Below, piece after piece: positions 1 to 7,860 of a stretch of DNA of 64,000 nt. The stretch's first letter is position 1; every line of letters starts with the position of its first letter. The notes below the pieces were generated by a model. It ran no database searches. It was not told the origin of the DNA and saw only the letters and a program-made list of their open reading frames with translations. A program made the translations under genes and the position numbers. Source of the stretch: Cytobacillus solani (GTDB lineage Bacteria > Bacillota > Bacilli > Bacillales > Cytobacillaceae); assembly GCF_001420595.1 (NCBI RefSeq), contig NZ_LJIX01000006.1, positions 4,820,402-4,884,401 of the forward strand, in the 5' to 3' direction.

Positions 1-517
1 TTATATTAATGATAAATTGATTGCCTGTTGCTGGTAAAATATTGCGAATAACCTGTGGCATCACTACATGAGTCATTGTTTGAACATGATTCATTCCAAT
101 GGCTTGGGCTGCTTCATATTGTCCAGTATCAACTGAAATAATTCCCCCACGGACAATTTCAGCCATATATGCACCTGTGTTGATTGCTACAATAACGACC
201 CCTGCAATAATCGGGTTCATTTGCCAGCCAAATGCTGCAGCAGAACCATAATAGATAACCATTGCCTGTACAATCATCGGTGTGCCACGGAAAAATTCTA
301 TATACACGGATAGGATGATGTTAATGAATTTTAAGAAGCCTTTCTTCGCTCCTCTTTCAGGTATTGGAATGGTGCGGATGATGCCTGCCAATAACCCGAT
401 CAATGCCCCAAAAATAGTTCCGATCAATGCAATCAAGAGGGTTACGCCAGCTCCGCGCAGAAACATCGGCCAGTTTGTTTCAATAATTTTTATAATCCAT
501 TCAAAACTTAAATCCAT
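1..517 (-). CDS. Amino-acid (probably lysine) ABC transporter permease, partial
   Basis: Membrane permease of a polar amino-acid importer; the 3' end lies beyond the left edge of the window. The frame is open from an ATG at 517, behind a GGGGAGGATACGA-type ribosome site, to base 1. It has hydrophobic segments and the inner-membrane-permease EAA loop (EAAQAIGMNHVQ followed by MPQVIRNILPATGN), the site that contacts the ATPase. It lies 65 bases downstream of the binding-protein gene on the same strand, behind the same lysine riboswitch, so lysine or a related basic amino acid is the inferred substrate. The family (His/Glu/Gln/Arg/opine) is clear; the substrate is inferred only from the riboswitch. 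The partner ATPase is presumably outside the window. Confidence 0.9.
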   Translation of the reverse strand, partial: MDLSFEWIIKIIETNWPMFLRGAGVTLLIALIGTIFGALIGLLAGIIRTIPIPERGAKKGFLKFINIILSVYIEFFRGTPMIVQAMVIYYGSAAAFGWQMNPIIAGVVIVAINTGAYMAEIVRGGIISVDTGQYEAAQAIGMNHVQTMTHVVMPQVIRNILPATGNQFIINI

Positions 518-582
518 TCGTATCCTCCCCTTAAACGTGGAAGCCGACTACATTGTGCTGATGCAGCCGGCTTCACAAACCA

Positions 583-1437
583 TTATTCTGCCGCTGGCTG
601 ATTTTTAATTGCAGCATCCATAATACTGATGCGTTCTTCCTCAGAAATACCAGCTAATATTTCGTTAATTTTTGCTGTTAGCTCACTATCCTTTGCAATC
701 CCAACTGCGATAGCCGTATCATCCTCAGACGTCTTAAATCCTTCAGAGAATTCAACCATCGCGAAGTTATCATTTGCAGCTGATGCACTAACTCCCTCTG
801 GACGTTCAGAAACATATCCGTCAATAACACCCGATTCAAGCGCTACCCTCATAGCCGGAAAGTTATCCATTGCTGGCTTTTTTTCCACTCCATCAATTTG
901 ATCAATAACTGAATAGTGGAATGTATTTAACTGTGCCGTTACCTTTGCTCCTTTGAAATCTTGGATCGAAGTTGCACCTTCATACTTTCCGCCTTTTTTG
1001 ACAACCATGATTAAATCCGATTTGTAGTAGTTAACTGAGAAATCAATGGTTTCTTTACGTTCTGCTGTCGGTGACATCCCAGCAATAATCGCATCGATTT
1101 TTCCTGAAGTTAGCGATGGTACAAGTCCATCCCATTCTGTTTTCACAATCACTAGCTCTTTGCCTAACCCTTCAGCAATTTTCTTAGCGATTTCTACATC
1201 ATATCCGCCTGCGTATTCTGCATTGCCATCGATTTTAACGCCACCGTTTGAATCATCCATTTGTGTCCAATTGAATGGTGCATAGCCAGCTTCAAGTCCT
1301 ACTTTAAAGGTATCTTTTTCTGATGATGATCCTGATCCTTCTGTCTTCTTATCTGAATCACCGCTTGTTCCACAGCCTGCTAATAGAATAATGGCTGAAA
1401 GAGATATCGCTAAAAATAATGATAGTTTTTTCTTCAT
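583..1437 (-). CDS. Amino-acid ABC transporter substrate-binding lipoprotein, probably lysine
   Basis: A 284-residue extracellular solute-binding protein, family 3. A lysine-rich start, a hydrophobic stretch and a lipobox LAGC with the lipidated cysteine near residue 22 are followed by a low-complexity Ser/Gly/Glu linker (about 23-42) and the two-lobed periplasmic-binding fold. Typical family-3 motifs are visible: VGLEAGYAPFNW near the start of the domain, AGGYDVEIAKKIAEGLGK, and SGKIDAIIAGMSPTAERK. The ATG at 1437 follows GGGGGAAAATAGC. The permease gene follows on the same strand, and a lysine riboswitch with terminator lies upstream, so the importer should be made when lysine is scarce. 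Other cationic amino acids remain possible. Confidence 0.92.
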   Translation of the reverse strand: MKKKLSLFLAISLSAIILLAGCGTSGDSDKKTEGSGSSSEKDTFKVGLEAGYAPFNWTQMDDSNGGVKIDGNAEYAGGYDVEIAKKIAEGLGKELVIVKTEWDGLVPSLTSGKIDAIIAGMSPTAERKETIDFSVNYYKSDLIMVVKKGGKYEGATSIQDFKGAKVTAQLNTFHYSVIDQIDGVEKKPAMDNFPAMRVALESGVIDGYVSERPEGVSASAANDNFAMVEFSEGFKTSEDDTAIAVGIAKDSELTAKINEILAGISEEERISIMDAAIKNQPAAE

Positions 1438-1512
1438 GCTATTTTCCCCCTATTTATTTGATTTAATAGTCTAATATATGCTTGACCTCTTGCCTTTAGG
1501 CATTTTACTAAA

Positions 1513-1545
1513 AACAAAAAGCGACCTGAGATGAACTCAGGTCGC
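1513..1545 (-). terminator. Rho-independent terminator of the lysine riboswitch
   Basis: On the minus strand GCGACCTGAGTTCATCTCAGG and the closing bases form a stem of about 10 bp followed by TTTTTGTTTTTAG. It lies between the aptamer and the binding-protein gene and acts as the expression platform. Confidence 0.9.
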
Positions 1546-1584
1546 AACGTTTATAGTTTGCCCCAAAATCCCTCTTCTTTCCCT

Positions 1585-1768
1585 AAATGAGATAGCACAA
1601 CTCAACAAACCGGGTAAGTTCATTGAGACAGTCCTGCAGTTCTTAACTGCAGACCCAGCAAGCAATACTGAGAATATTACAAGCTTCGGCGATATTTCCT
1701 TCTCTCTAGCATCCTAGCTTCTCAAGCTCCACTACAGACTATTAAATACCGCGCCTCTACCTCATCAG
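1585..1768 (-). promoter_or_regulatory. Lysine riboswitch (L box) aptamer
   Basis: Read on the minus strand, the leader has the L-box hallmarks in order: GATGAGGTAGAGGCGC at about 1768-1753, a GGAAATATCGCCGAAGC segment at about 1700-1684, GCTGGGTCTGCAGTTAAG with its complementary arm, GGACTGTCTCA, and the closing strand GCTATCTCATTT that pairs with the first element to form P1. The aptamer sits directly upstream of a terminator and of the amino-acid importer. In this family lysine binding stabilises P1 and allows termination. It is therefore expected to switch off the importer when lysine is plentiful. Confidence 0.92.
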
Positions 1769-1800
1769 CAAAGATGAGGTCTTATTAAATTATATTCATT

Positions 1801-1829
1801 ATCCTACAGTAGTAAGCCTATTCTGTCAA
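1801..1829 (-). promoter_or_regulatory. Sigma-A-like promoter of the lysine importer
   Basis: On the minus strand TTGACA (1829-1824) and TAGGAT (1806-1801) are separated by 17 bases. Transcription would begin about 10-20 bases before the riboswitch P1 strand. Confidence 0.65.
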
Positions 1830-1875
1830 CTCATCAAAATTGGCACTTGCTACCAAAGAACTAGATTCGTTGAAC

Positions 1876-2892
1876 TCACCAGCTTGCCTTATGATCCTCT
1901 GCCCACCCTACAAGGGATTCAATCATTAACTTTTCCCCTTCATTCGTTCTAATATAACCGTTAAATGTACCAATCATTTGGTGAACGGCAGAACGAATAA
2001 TCCATGCATTCGTTGCTGCTTTTCGCTCAAACAATGGCTGAAACGTTAGAGACACTTGATCCGTTTCAGTTGTTTTCAATGTCCAAGGCTTCATATAATT
2101 ACTGTTATCATATTCCCAACTGATGTCTTCATTGATTTTGCTTAGCTTTCTGCCGACCACAATTCCATTCTCAGTCTGTCCAGTTCCATCCGTCCATTGA
2201 CCACCGAAATTTAGGCCAACTGATCTTCCATTGACAATCCCCGCAGCTTGCGCCCAATTCCATGTCGAATGATAGGGCCAGACTCCCCTGCCAAAATCCA
2301 AGCATCCAAAGGCATTTTCGTTATTAAAGATGTATTCCTTCCCATTCCAATGAACTGTTCCAGCTGCAGGAAGTGCTGTTTGTTTTGACGTAAACTGAAA
2401 TCGTGTTTCACTCCACGGCACAACGACATTAATCGATTCATGCCCGCGTGGACGTTCAACTTGTACTTCTGCAACTAACGGGTGATTTTTTTCGCTAAAA
2501 TGCGGACAATGAACACGTATACTTGTGGAATCTCCCTTTTCTTCAAATGAAATAGCCATTTGCTTTCCCTCAAATTTCACGGAGGCATTCACCTCTTCAG
2601 GCATTTTACAGCCGAATCCAAATGGAACAATGGCTGTCTGCTCCTGAAAACTAAGACTCTGTAAATCTAGCGCATACACAAATAAAACAGCAGCATAATC
2701 CAAATGAGAAATTGTGACTGAAAACAAGAACTCTGGGCTTGTTACACACCAATAATTCCATTTTTTCTTCCGCAGGAAACTTCCCGACACATTGCAATTA
2801 AACAGCGGCTGCCTTGCCCAGCCGATGCTGTTTTCGGCTAATCGGCCATTCTCATCACACATATCTACTCGTTCTGTTATTTCTCTTGCCAT
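1876..2892 (-). CDS. DUF2804 family protein
   Basis: A 338-residue protein that I recognise as DUF2804. It is rich in aromatic residues and beta-type segments with no signal peptide or membrane helix. Recognisable patches are the N-terminal CDENGRLAENSIGWARQPLFNC, GRGVWPYHSTWNWAQAAG in the middle and VGLNFGGQWTDGTGQTENG after it. The ATG at 2892 is preceded by GAGGGG at a spacing of 8. The biochemical role of the family is not established, although the fold may bind lipid or carbohydrate. It appears monocistronic between the lysine leader and a divergent membrane-protein gene. Confidence 0.8.
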   Translation of the reverse strand: MAREITERVDMCDENGRLAENSIGWARQPLFNCNVSGSFLRKKKWNYWCVTSPEFLFSVTISHLDYAAVLFVYALDLQSLSFQEQTAIVPFGFGCKMPEEVNASVKFEGKQMAISFEEKGDSTSIRVHCPHFSEKNHPLVAEVQVERPRGHESINVVVPWSETRFQFTSKQTALPAAGTVHWNGKEYIFNNENAFGCLDFGRGVWPYHSTWNWAQAAGIVNGRSVGLNFGGQWTDGTGQTENGIVVGRKLSKINEDISWEYDNSNYMKPWTLKTTETDQVSLTFQPLFERKAATNAWIIRSAVHQMIGTFNGYIRTNEGEKLMIESLVGWAEDHKASW

Positions 2893-3038
2893 CCTCTTAA
2901 CCCCTCATCTCTATGTATACTTCATACTGTAACTCTACTATCTATTGCAAACTTAATATGCATTCAGTTTCCGATGCCGAATATTATTCAGGCATTTGTA
3001 CAAATTATATATATTCTCGATTTATCGGAGTGATCAGT

Positions 3039-3887
3039 GTGTATAATTCATATTGGTTTCTAGCTCTCATTGTTTTTAGTATTTCCATTTTTATTTTTAA
3101 TCTTTTAAAAAAAAGAAATACAGGAACCCTGTTCCTTTTATTAGCTATGATTGGACTCGGCTTTATAATTGAAACGGTCATCTTTACTTTTTTAGGAAGC
3201 TATGAATATTATCCTAAATTCGTTAAAGGTCATCCCTTTTATGACAGTAACTTAGGCGCCTTTGCCTCAAATGCATTTGCTTTGCCAGTTATTGCAACCT
3301 TCATTGCAACCTTTCATCTAAATTGGATTTGGATTTTCCTTTTTGCCGGTTTATTTGTCGGTATTGAGTGGTTATTTCTAGAATTGCAAATCTATTCACA
3401 TAATTGGTGGCGGTTAGCATTTACAGGGCTTGGATTGCCATTCTACTTTGCTACTGCAAAGATTATTTATCAATGGATTTTGAATCATCCAAGGAGATTT
3501 AAACAGAACTTGATTCTTTATTTAGCCATTGTTTCTATTTCGTGCAGTGCCCACATTCTGCCAATTATTTTTTTCTCAAATCGAATATACAATCCTGGAT
3601 GGTTTGAATATCTGGAACGTGATACCGTTGCTTTTGCAGACATATTCTTTTTAATCGATTCTCTTTATTACTGCCTAATTATTCATATCAACTGGAAAAC
3701 AAAGTGGATAAAATATGCTTTAACAGGTTTCCTGATGTTTATAGTCAATCAGGTGCTATTAACTGCAGGAATCCTTCAAAGCCTTGTTTGGTGGGATCAT
3801 TTATATTATATTGGTTTGTCCTTATTGCTGGTTCTGCTTACGAGTCTGATTAATAAAAGATTATTCATGAGATCCTATCTTGAATAA
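3039..3887 (+). CDS. Multi-pass membrane protein of unknown function
   Basis: About 282 residues with roughly eight hydrophobic segments. A GTG start at 3039 is preferred because GGAG at 3027-3030 lies 8 bases before it. The frame stays open upstream to an ATG at 2913, but that part is polar, compositionally unlike the rest and lacks a ribosome site. Aromatic-rich loops include HNWWRLAFTGLGLPFYF and YNPGWFEYLERD. It is the first of three rightward genes (next at 3955 and 4728) that all look membrane-associated. I do not recognise a named family with certainty. Confidence 0.7.
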   Translation: MYNSYWFLALIVFSISIFIFNLLKKRNTGTLFLLLAMIGLGFIIETVIFTFLGSYEYYPKFVKGHPFYDSNLGAFASNAFALPVIATFIATFHLNWIWIFLFAGLFVGIEWLFLELQIYSHNWWRLAFTGLGLPFYFATAKIIYQWILNHPRRFKQNLILYLAIVSISCSAHILPIIFFSNRIYNPGWFEYLERDTVAFADIFFLIDSLYYCLIIHINWKTKWIKYALTGFLMFIVNQVLLTAGILQSLVWWDHLYYIGLSLLLVLLTSLINKRLFMRSYLE

Positions 3888-3954
3888 AATGTAAATAATT
3901 GAAAAATGTTATGTATACCTGCGTAAAGTAATTTCCGTAAGAGGTGCTCTGATA

Positions 3955-4722
3955 ATGATAAATGAACACGATCCTTCTCTTGCAAGAATGAGTGTATTTG
4001 GAATCACGCATCTTCAAAAGCAAAGTCCCCTTATGATTGCTTGGTGGTCTGCTGTCTTTCCTGGTTTTGGGCATTATTTTCTTAACCACTACATAAGAGC
4101 AACCTTACTATCATTATCTGAGGTTTTTATTAATACGTTTGCTCACATTAATGATGCAATGATTTACTCCTTTTGCGGGAAGTTTGAACTTGCACAATCA
4201 GTTGTTCAGCCTAAATGGGCATTTGGCTATCTGATTATTTATATGATAACCATTTGGGATAGTTACCGCCTGGCCATTTACCAAAATAAAGTATTTGATT
4301 TAACTTGCTTAAAAAATGAACAAATCTCTCGTATAGGCATTTTCCCTTTGGAAATTCAATTTTTAGATAGGAAAAAACCAATCGTTGGCGCTGTTTATTC
4401 TTTTCTATTTCCGGGATTAGGGCAGCTATATATTCACCGGTTTGGATTAGCATTTTATGCAATGATTTGGTGGTGGATTTATCTATACTTTTCAAAGCTT
4501 CACGAGTCTCTTTTACAATTAATGCTTGGGAATCTCCAAGCATCAAACTTAATTCTGCAGCAACATTGGTTATTATTTATGCCTTCTGTAATGGGCGGAG
4601 CCATCTTTCATGCTTATACTACAACGATTGAACACAATAAACTTTATCGTATCGCACAACGTCAGTATCTTAAAAATCGTTACAGGAAAGATGATTTTCT
4701 TATCTTCCATAAGCAGGTGTAA
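3955..4722 (+). CDS. Membrane protein with duplicated TM2-like motif
   Basis: A 255-residue membrane protein whose ATG follows AGAGGTG by 8 bases. It contains the same motif twice: FPGFGHYFLNHYIRATLLS at about residues 37-55 and FPGLGQLYIHRFGLAFYA at about 150-167. Each precedes a hydrophobic helix, the signature of a TM2-like helical hairpin. The protein thus looks like a tandem duplication of one module joined by a cytoplasmic linker. Function is unknown. The next gene starts 6 bases after its stop, so the two are almost certainly co-transcribed. Confidence 0.75.
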   Translation: MINEHDPSLARMSVFGITHLQKQSPLMIAWWSAVFPGFGHYFLNHYIRATLLSLSEVFINTFAHINDAMIYSFCGKFELAQSVVQPKWAFGYLIIYMITIWDSYRLAIYQNKVFDLTCLKNEQISRIGIFPLEIQFLDRKKPIVGAVYSFLFPGLGQLYIHRFGLAFYAMIWWWIYLYFSKLHESLLQLMLGNLQASNLILQQHWLLFMPSVMGGAIFHAYTTTIEHNKLYRIAQRQYLKNRYRKDDFLIFHKQV

Positions 4723-4727
4723 TTCTT

Positions 4728-5177
4728 ATGATCATTATTGGAATGTTTGAACAATCGATTGAATTAGAGCAAGCATTAACTGTATTAGAGAATAGCTCTA
4801 TTTCTAGGGATCAAATCCTTGTCGTATTTATGGACGATAAGCCTTCACCCATTCAGATCTCAGGAAGAACACAAAATATCCACTCCAATGCGTTTGAAAT
4901 TGGCATGGCAAGCGCTACAGGGTGTGCAGTTATTGGTGCCAGTGTCGGATTTACATTGTATTTAGGACCAATTATTTGCGGTCTTCTTGGTGCACTTATT
5001 GGATTCACCATTGGATATGCCTTATATTATTTTCCAAATAAAAGCAAAGCTCAATCGAAGAAAACGAAAAAAATACCTGAAGTTGCCGTCATCATTCAAT
5101 GTGCCAAAAGTCAACTTTCATTCATAGAAGATATCTTGTGGAAATACCAAGCAATTACAGTTGGGAAATCGCATTGA
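4728..5177 (+). CDS. Small glycine-zipper membrane protein, unknown function
   Basis: A 149-residue protein with a polar N-terminal domain (about 1-65) that resembles a ferredoxin-like or stress-protein fold, then a hydrophobic glycine-rich stretch (about 66-105, with GASVG, GPIICGLLGALIG and GFTIGYAL), then a basic KSKAQSKKTKK patch and a C-terminal soluble segment. The ribosome site AGGTG lies 8 bases upstream of the ATG. The layout resembles DUF1269-like or general-stress-17M-like proteins, but I cannot confirm the family. It is translated right after the TM2-like gene, which suggests a shared membrane complex. Confidence 0.7.
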   Translation: MIIIGMFEQSIELEQALTVLENSSISRDQILVVFMDDKPSPIQISGRTQNIHSNAFEIGMASATGCAVIGASVGFTLYLGPIICGLLGALIGFTIGYALYYFPNKSKAQSKKTKKIPEVAVIIQCAKSQLSFIEDILWKYQAITVGKSH

Positions 5178-5218
5178 AATGATATGGATGCAAATTTGCA
5201 CCCCCTATTTTATATAAA

Positions 5219-5273
5219 TAAAAGCCGCCAACTTTAGTGGAATAAGGATTCCCTCAAACTGACAGCTTTCATG
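5219..5273 (-). terminator. Possible bidirectional terminator
   Basis: AAAGCTGTCAG near 5274-5263 and GGCGGCTTT near 5228-5220 (minus-strand reading) bracket GGAATCCTTATTCC. The stem is imperfect and is followed by TTATTTAT. It lies between convergent genes, so either or both could use it. Confidence 0.45.
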
Positions 5274-5295
5274 TTTAACTAACGTTTATCGATCA

Positions 5296-6936
5296 TTATT
5301 CAAAGTATGCCCACTTATACTGGACGTTCCCTAATCCCGAGACATATACGCCCTTTAAATTATCCTTTTTCACATACACACTTGTTTTGAAGTAAAATGG
5401 AATAACGGGCATTTCATCCATGATAATCGCTTCAGCTTGCTTGAATATTTCTTTTCGTTTACTTGGATCTGTTTCAAGAGCCGACTGATCTAGCAAAGAA
5501 GCATATTCTTTATTCATCCAACCGGTATGGTTATTCCCAGCATCCGTTTTAAATATTTCTAAGAAGTTGATTGGATCATTAAAGTCCCCTGTCCAACCCA
5601 TTCGAGCTACTTCGAAATCGCCATTGATGATTCCTTCATAATAAACTGCCCATTCTTTATTACTAAGCTCTACATTTATTCCCAAATTTGTTTTCCACAT
5701 ATCTTGAACGGCTTGCGCTATCTTGGCTTGGGCTGGATCCGTATTATAAGAAAGAGTAATGACTGGTAATTCCTCCACACCGGAATATCCTTCTTCTTTT
5801 AGCCCTTCTTCTAGAAGCGCTTTTGCTTGTTCAATATCCCCATCCTTGAAATAGCCCGTTTCATTTTCCGGAATCATTGAATTTGGAACAATCGCGGTTG
5901 CAGGGATTTCTGCGCTTTGTGTAATATTATCAACAATAGACTGGCGATCAATCGCATAAGACAGCGCTTTTCTAATTTTCACGTTATTAAAGGGTTTTTT
6001 CTTTAAGTTAAATTCATACCAATACGTACCAGCTGTAGGTGCAGCCTCTAGAGCTCCCTCTTGCTGCAAGGCAGGGATGGCTTCAAGCGGCAAACTGCCA
6101 GTCGGAGCACCCGCCCAATGTAATTCATCAGAATTAAACATGTTAAGCTCCGTATTCGAATCATTTAACATCACCATTTCGATTTTTTCTAATTTGACAC
6201 TTTCCTTATCCCAATAATGTTCATTTTTTTCAAGAATGACTTGATTTTGATGTTCCCACTTCATCATCTTAAAGGGTCCATTTGAGGTATAACTCTTACT
6301 TGCCTCTTTAGCCCAATCTGGATTCCCTTCAGCGATTTTACTGTTAACTGGAAAATACGTATAGAAAGCCGTAAGCTCTAAAAAGAATGGTGTCGGATTT
6401 TCCAGTGTAACTTCCAATGTCTTTTCATCAATCGCTTTTACTCCTACCTCATCAAGAGATACTTCACCTTTATTGGCTGCCTCCGCATTTTTTATATAAA
6501 ATAATTGATAAGCATATTGTGACAGATTCTCTGGATTTAACACCCATTTCCAAGCATATTCAAAATCTTGCATCGTTAACAGGTCCCCGTTTGACCACTT
6601 TGCATCATCTCTTAATGTAAATGTATATGTCAGAAGATCATCAGATACAGCAATTTCTTCTGCCATCGCATTTTCAGGCACACCCTTTTGGTTAATACGG
6701 GTTAGCCCTTCAAACGTTTGCAGAAGGATGTTGGATGACCAAACATCTGTAGCCAAACTAGGATTGAGAGAGGATGGCTCTGTAAAATTATTTACCTTCA
6801 GCACTTGCTCTTGACTATTTTTTTCTGTTCCCTCTTCACTCCCTACTGCCTGGGAACCACTTTCTTTCGAATTACAAGCACTAAGAAAGAACACTATTAA
6901 TAGTACAATCCATACCATCCACTTTTGATTTTTCAT
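5296..6936 (-). CDS. Oligopeptide ABC transporter substrate-binding lipoprotein
   Basis: A 546-residue family-5 extracellular solute-binding protein (OppA/DppE type). It has a lipoprotein signal with lipobox LSAC (cysteine near residue 21), a Ser/Glu-rich linker, and family signatures such as EPSSLNPSLATDVWSSNIL, TFTLRDDAKWSNGDLLT and RKALSYAIDRQSIVDNI. The ATG at 6936 is chosen because GGAGGG lies 5-6 bases upstream; the frame extends 19 codons further without a ribosome site. No permease or ATPase genes flank it, so it is an orphan receptor that presumably delivers peptides to an Opp/Dpp system elsewhere. Confidence 0.9.
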   Translation of the reverse strand: MKNQKWMVWIVLLIVFFLSACNSKESGSQAVGSEEGTEKNSQEQVLKVNNFTEPSSLNPSLATDVWSSNILLQTFEGLTRINQKGVPENAMAEEIAVSDDLLTYTFTLRDDAKWSNGDLLTMQDFEYAWKWVLNPENLSQYAYQLFYIKNAEAANKGEVSLDEVGVKAIDEKTLEVTLENPTPFFLELTAFYTYFPVNSKIAEGNPDWAKEASKSYTSNGPFKMMKWEHQNQVILEKNEHYWDKESVKLEKIEMVMLNDSNTELNMFNSDELHWAGAPTGSLPLEAIPALQQEGALEAAPTAGTYWYEFNLKKKPFNNVKIRKALSYAIDRQSIVDNITQSAEIPATAIVPNSMIPENETGYFKDGDIEQAKALLEEGLKEEGYSGVEELPVITLSYNTDPAQAKIAQAVQDMWKTNLGINVELSNKEWAVYYEGIINGDFEVARMGWTGDFNDPINFLEIFKTDAGNNHTGWMNKEYASLLDQSALETDPSKRKEIFKQAEAIIMDEMPVIPFYFKTSVYVKKDNLKGVYVSGLGNVQYKWAYFE

Positions 6937-7033
6937 ATGACCCTCCTTATTTTTAGAAAAATAAAAATATTTAATTAGTAACATTATACACATTCTGGAA
7001 TCTATGTATATAAATTTTAGTTCTTACTAATTG

Positions 7034-7085
7034 AAAAAGCTGCAAACAATAACGGACATATTTGCTTTCCGCTAATGTTTGCAGC
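7034..7085 (-). terminator. Terminator downstream of the YdeI-like gene
   Basis: On the minus strand GCTGCAAACA (7085-7076) pairs with TGTTTGCAGC (7048-7039), followed by TTTTT. It lies just after the stop at 7122. Confidence 0.8.
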
Positions 7086-7121
7086 ATTTTGTGTAATTTC
7101 CATAAGCTATTCAACTGTAGG

Positions 7122-7793
7122 TTACTTTTGATTTGCTCGATACAACTCCCTGCTCTTAAAGCCTTTTCCTAGAATTTGCTTCATTTCCTCACGGCGTTTT
7201 TCTTTGGTTGCGTCTTGTTTCGCACTATATACATAGCGAGCCCAGTCTTTTCGATATCCTGGGGTGAGTGACTGATAGAAGGCAAGTAAATCTGGATGAT
7301 CTTGCAAATCCTTTTCTACTTCAGGAATCATTTCAATATAATCGTCCACACATTGGCTTGCTTTTGTTGATACACTGTTTTTACCCTTGGAATCTTCTTT
7401 TAAGCCGACAACCGTAAAGACATCATCCAACCCGACCATACGGGCAAATTTAATGTTGCTTGTGCCCACATAGCCATCTTCATCTGCCCCTAACCCTGCT
7501 AGCAAATCATCACGATGGATATAGGTTGGGTATACTTTATTGCCCTTTTTCGGATAAGCCAAGAAGATGTACCCATTTTTATTCAAGTAATTGTTTTTAA
7601 TGACGTCGTATACAACTTCCTGCAAAGACTCCATATCCAGCACAAATGCAAAGATAAGATCATATGTATCAGTAAGCTCTTTGTCATAATCTGCTAATTC
7701 CGCTAAGTAATCCGCTCCTTCTGGCAAATTTAAAATAGCTGCCTTTTTATACTTTTGCAGGTTTAGTTTTTCTACAATTGTTTTTGCCACCAA
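7122..7793 (-). CDS. YdeI/OmpD-associated family protein with N-terminal DUF3052-like domain
   Basis: A 223-residue soluble protein. The C-terminal half carries the YdeI/OmdA-type signature LTPGYRKDWARYVYSAK with a basic KEKRREEM tail. The N-terminal half (about 1-110) looks like a DUF3052-type domain, with ILNLPEGADYL and YDLIFAFVLDMESL. A GTG start at 7793 is chosen from AAAGGTGG six bases upstream. The family is sometimes called bacteriocin-protection, but its biochemistry is unclear. It appears to be transcribed alone, with its own terminator. Confidence 0.7.
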   Translation of the reverse strand: MVAKTIVEKLNLQKYKKAAILNLPEGADYLAELADYDKELTDTYDLIFAFVLDMESLQEVVYDVIKNNYLNKNGYIFLAYPKKGNKVYPTYIHRDDLLAGLGADEDGYVGTSNIKFARMVGLDDVFTVVGLKEDSKGKNSVSTKASQCVDDYIEMIPEVEKDLQDHPDLLAFYQSLTPGYRKDWARYVYSAKQDATKEKRREEMKQILGKGFKSRELYRANQK

Positions 7794-7810
7794 AATCCAC
7801 CTTTCTCGGA

Positions 7811-7860
7811 TAAGGGGACAAGTTTACTGTCCTGACTGATTGCCCGAAAAACCTTTGTCC
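7811..7860 (-). repeat. GGGACAGGT..TGTCCC dispersed repeat, copy 1
   Basis: Diverged copy of a GGGACA-type repeat found seven times in the window. On the minus strand it runs GGGGACAAAGG .. GGACAGTAAACTTGTCCCC. It supplies the last codons and the stop of the chemoreceptor gene (stop at 7824). Confidence 0.7.
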
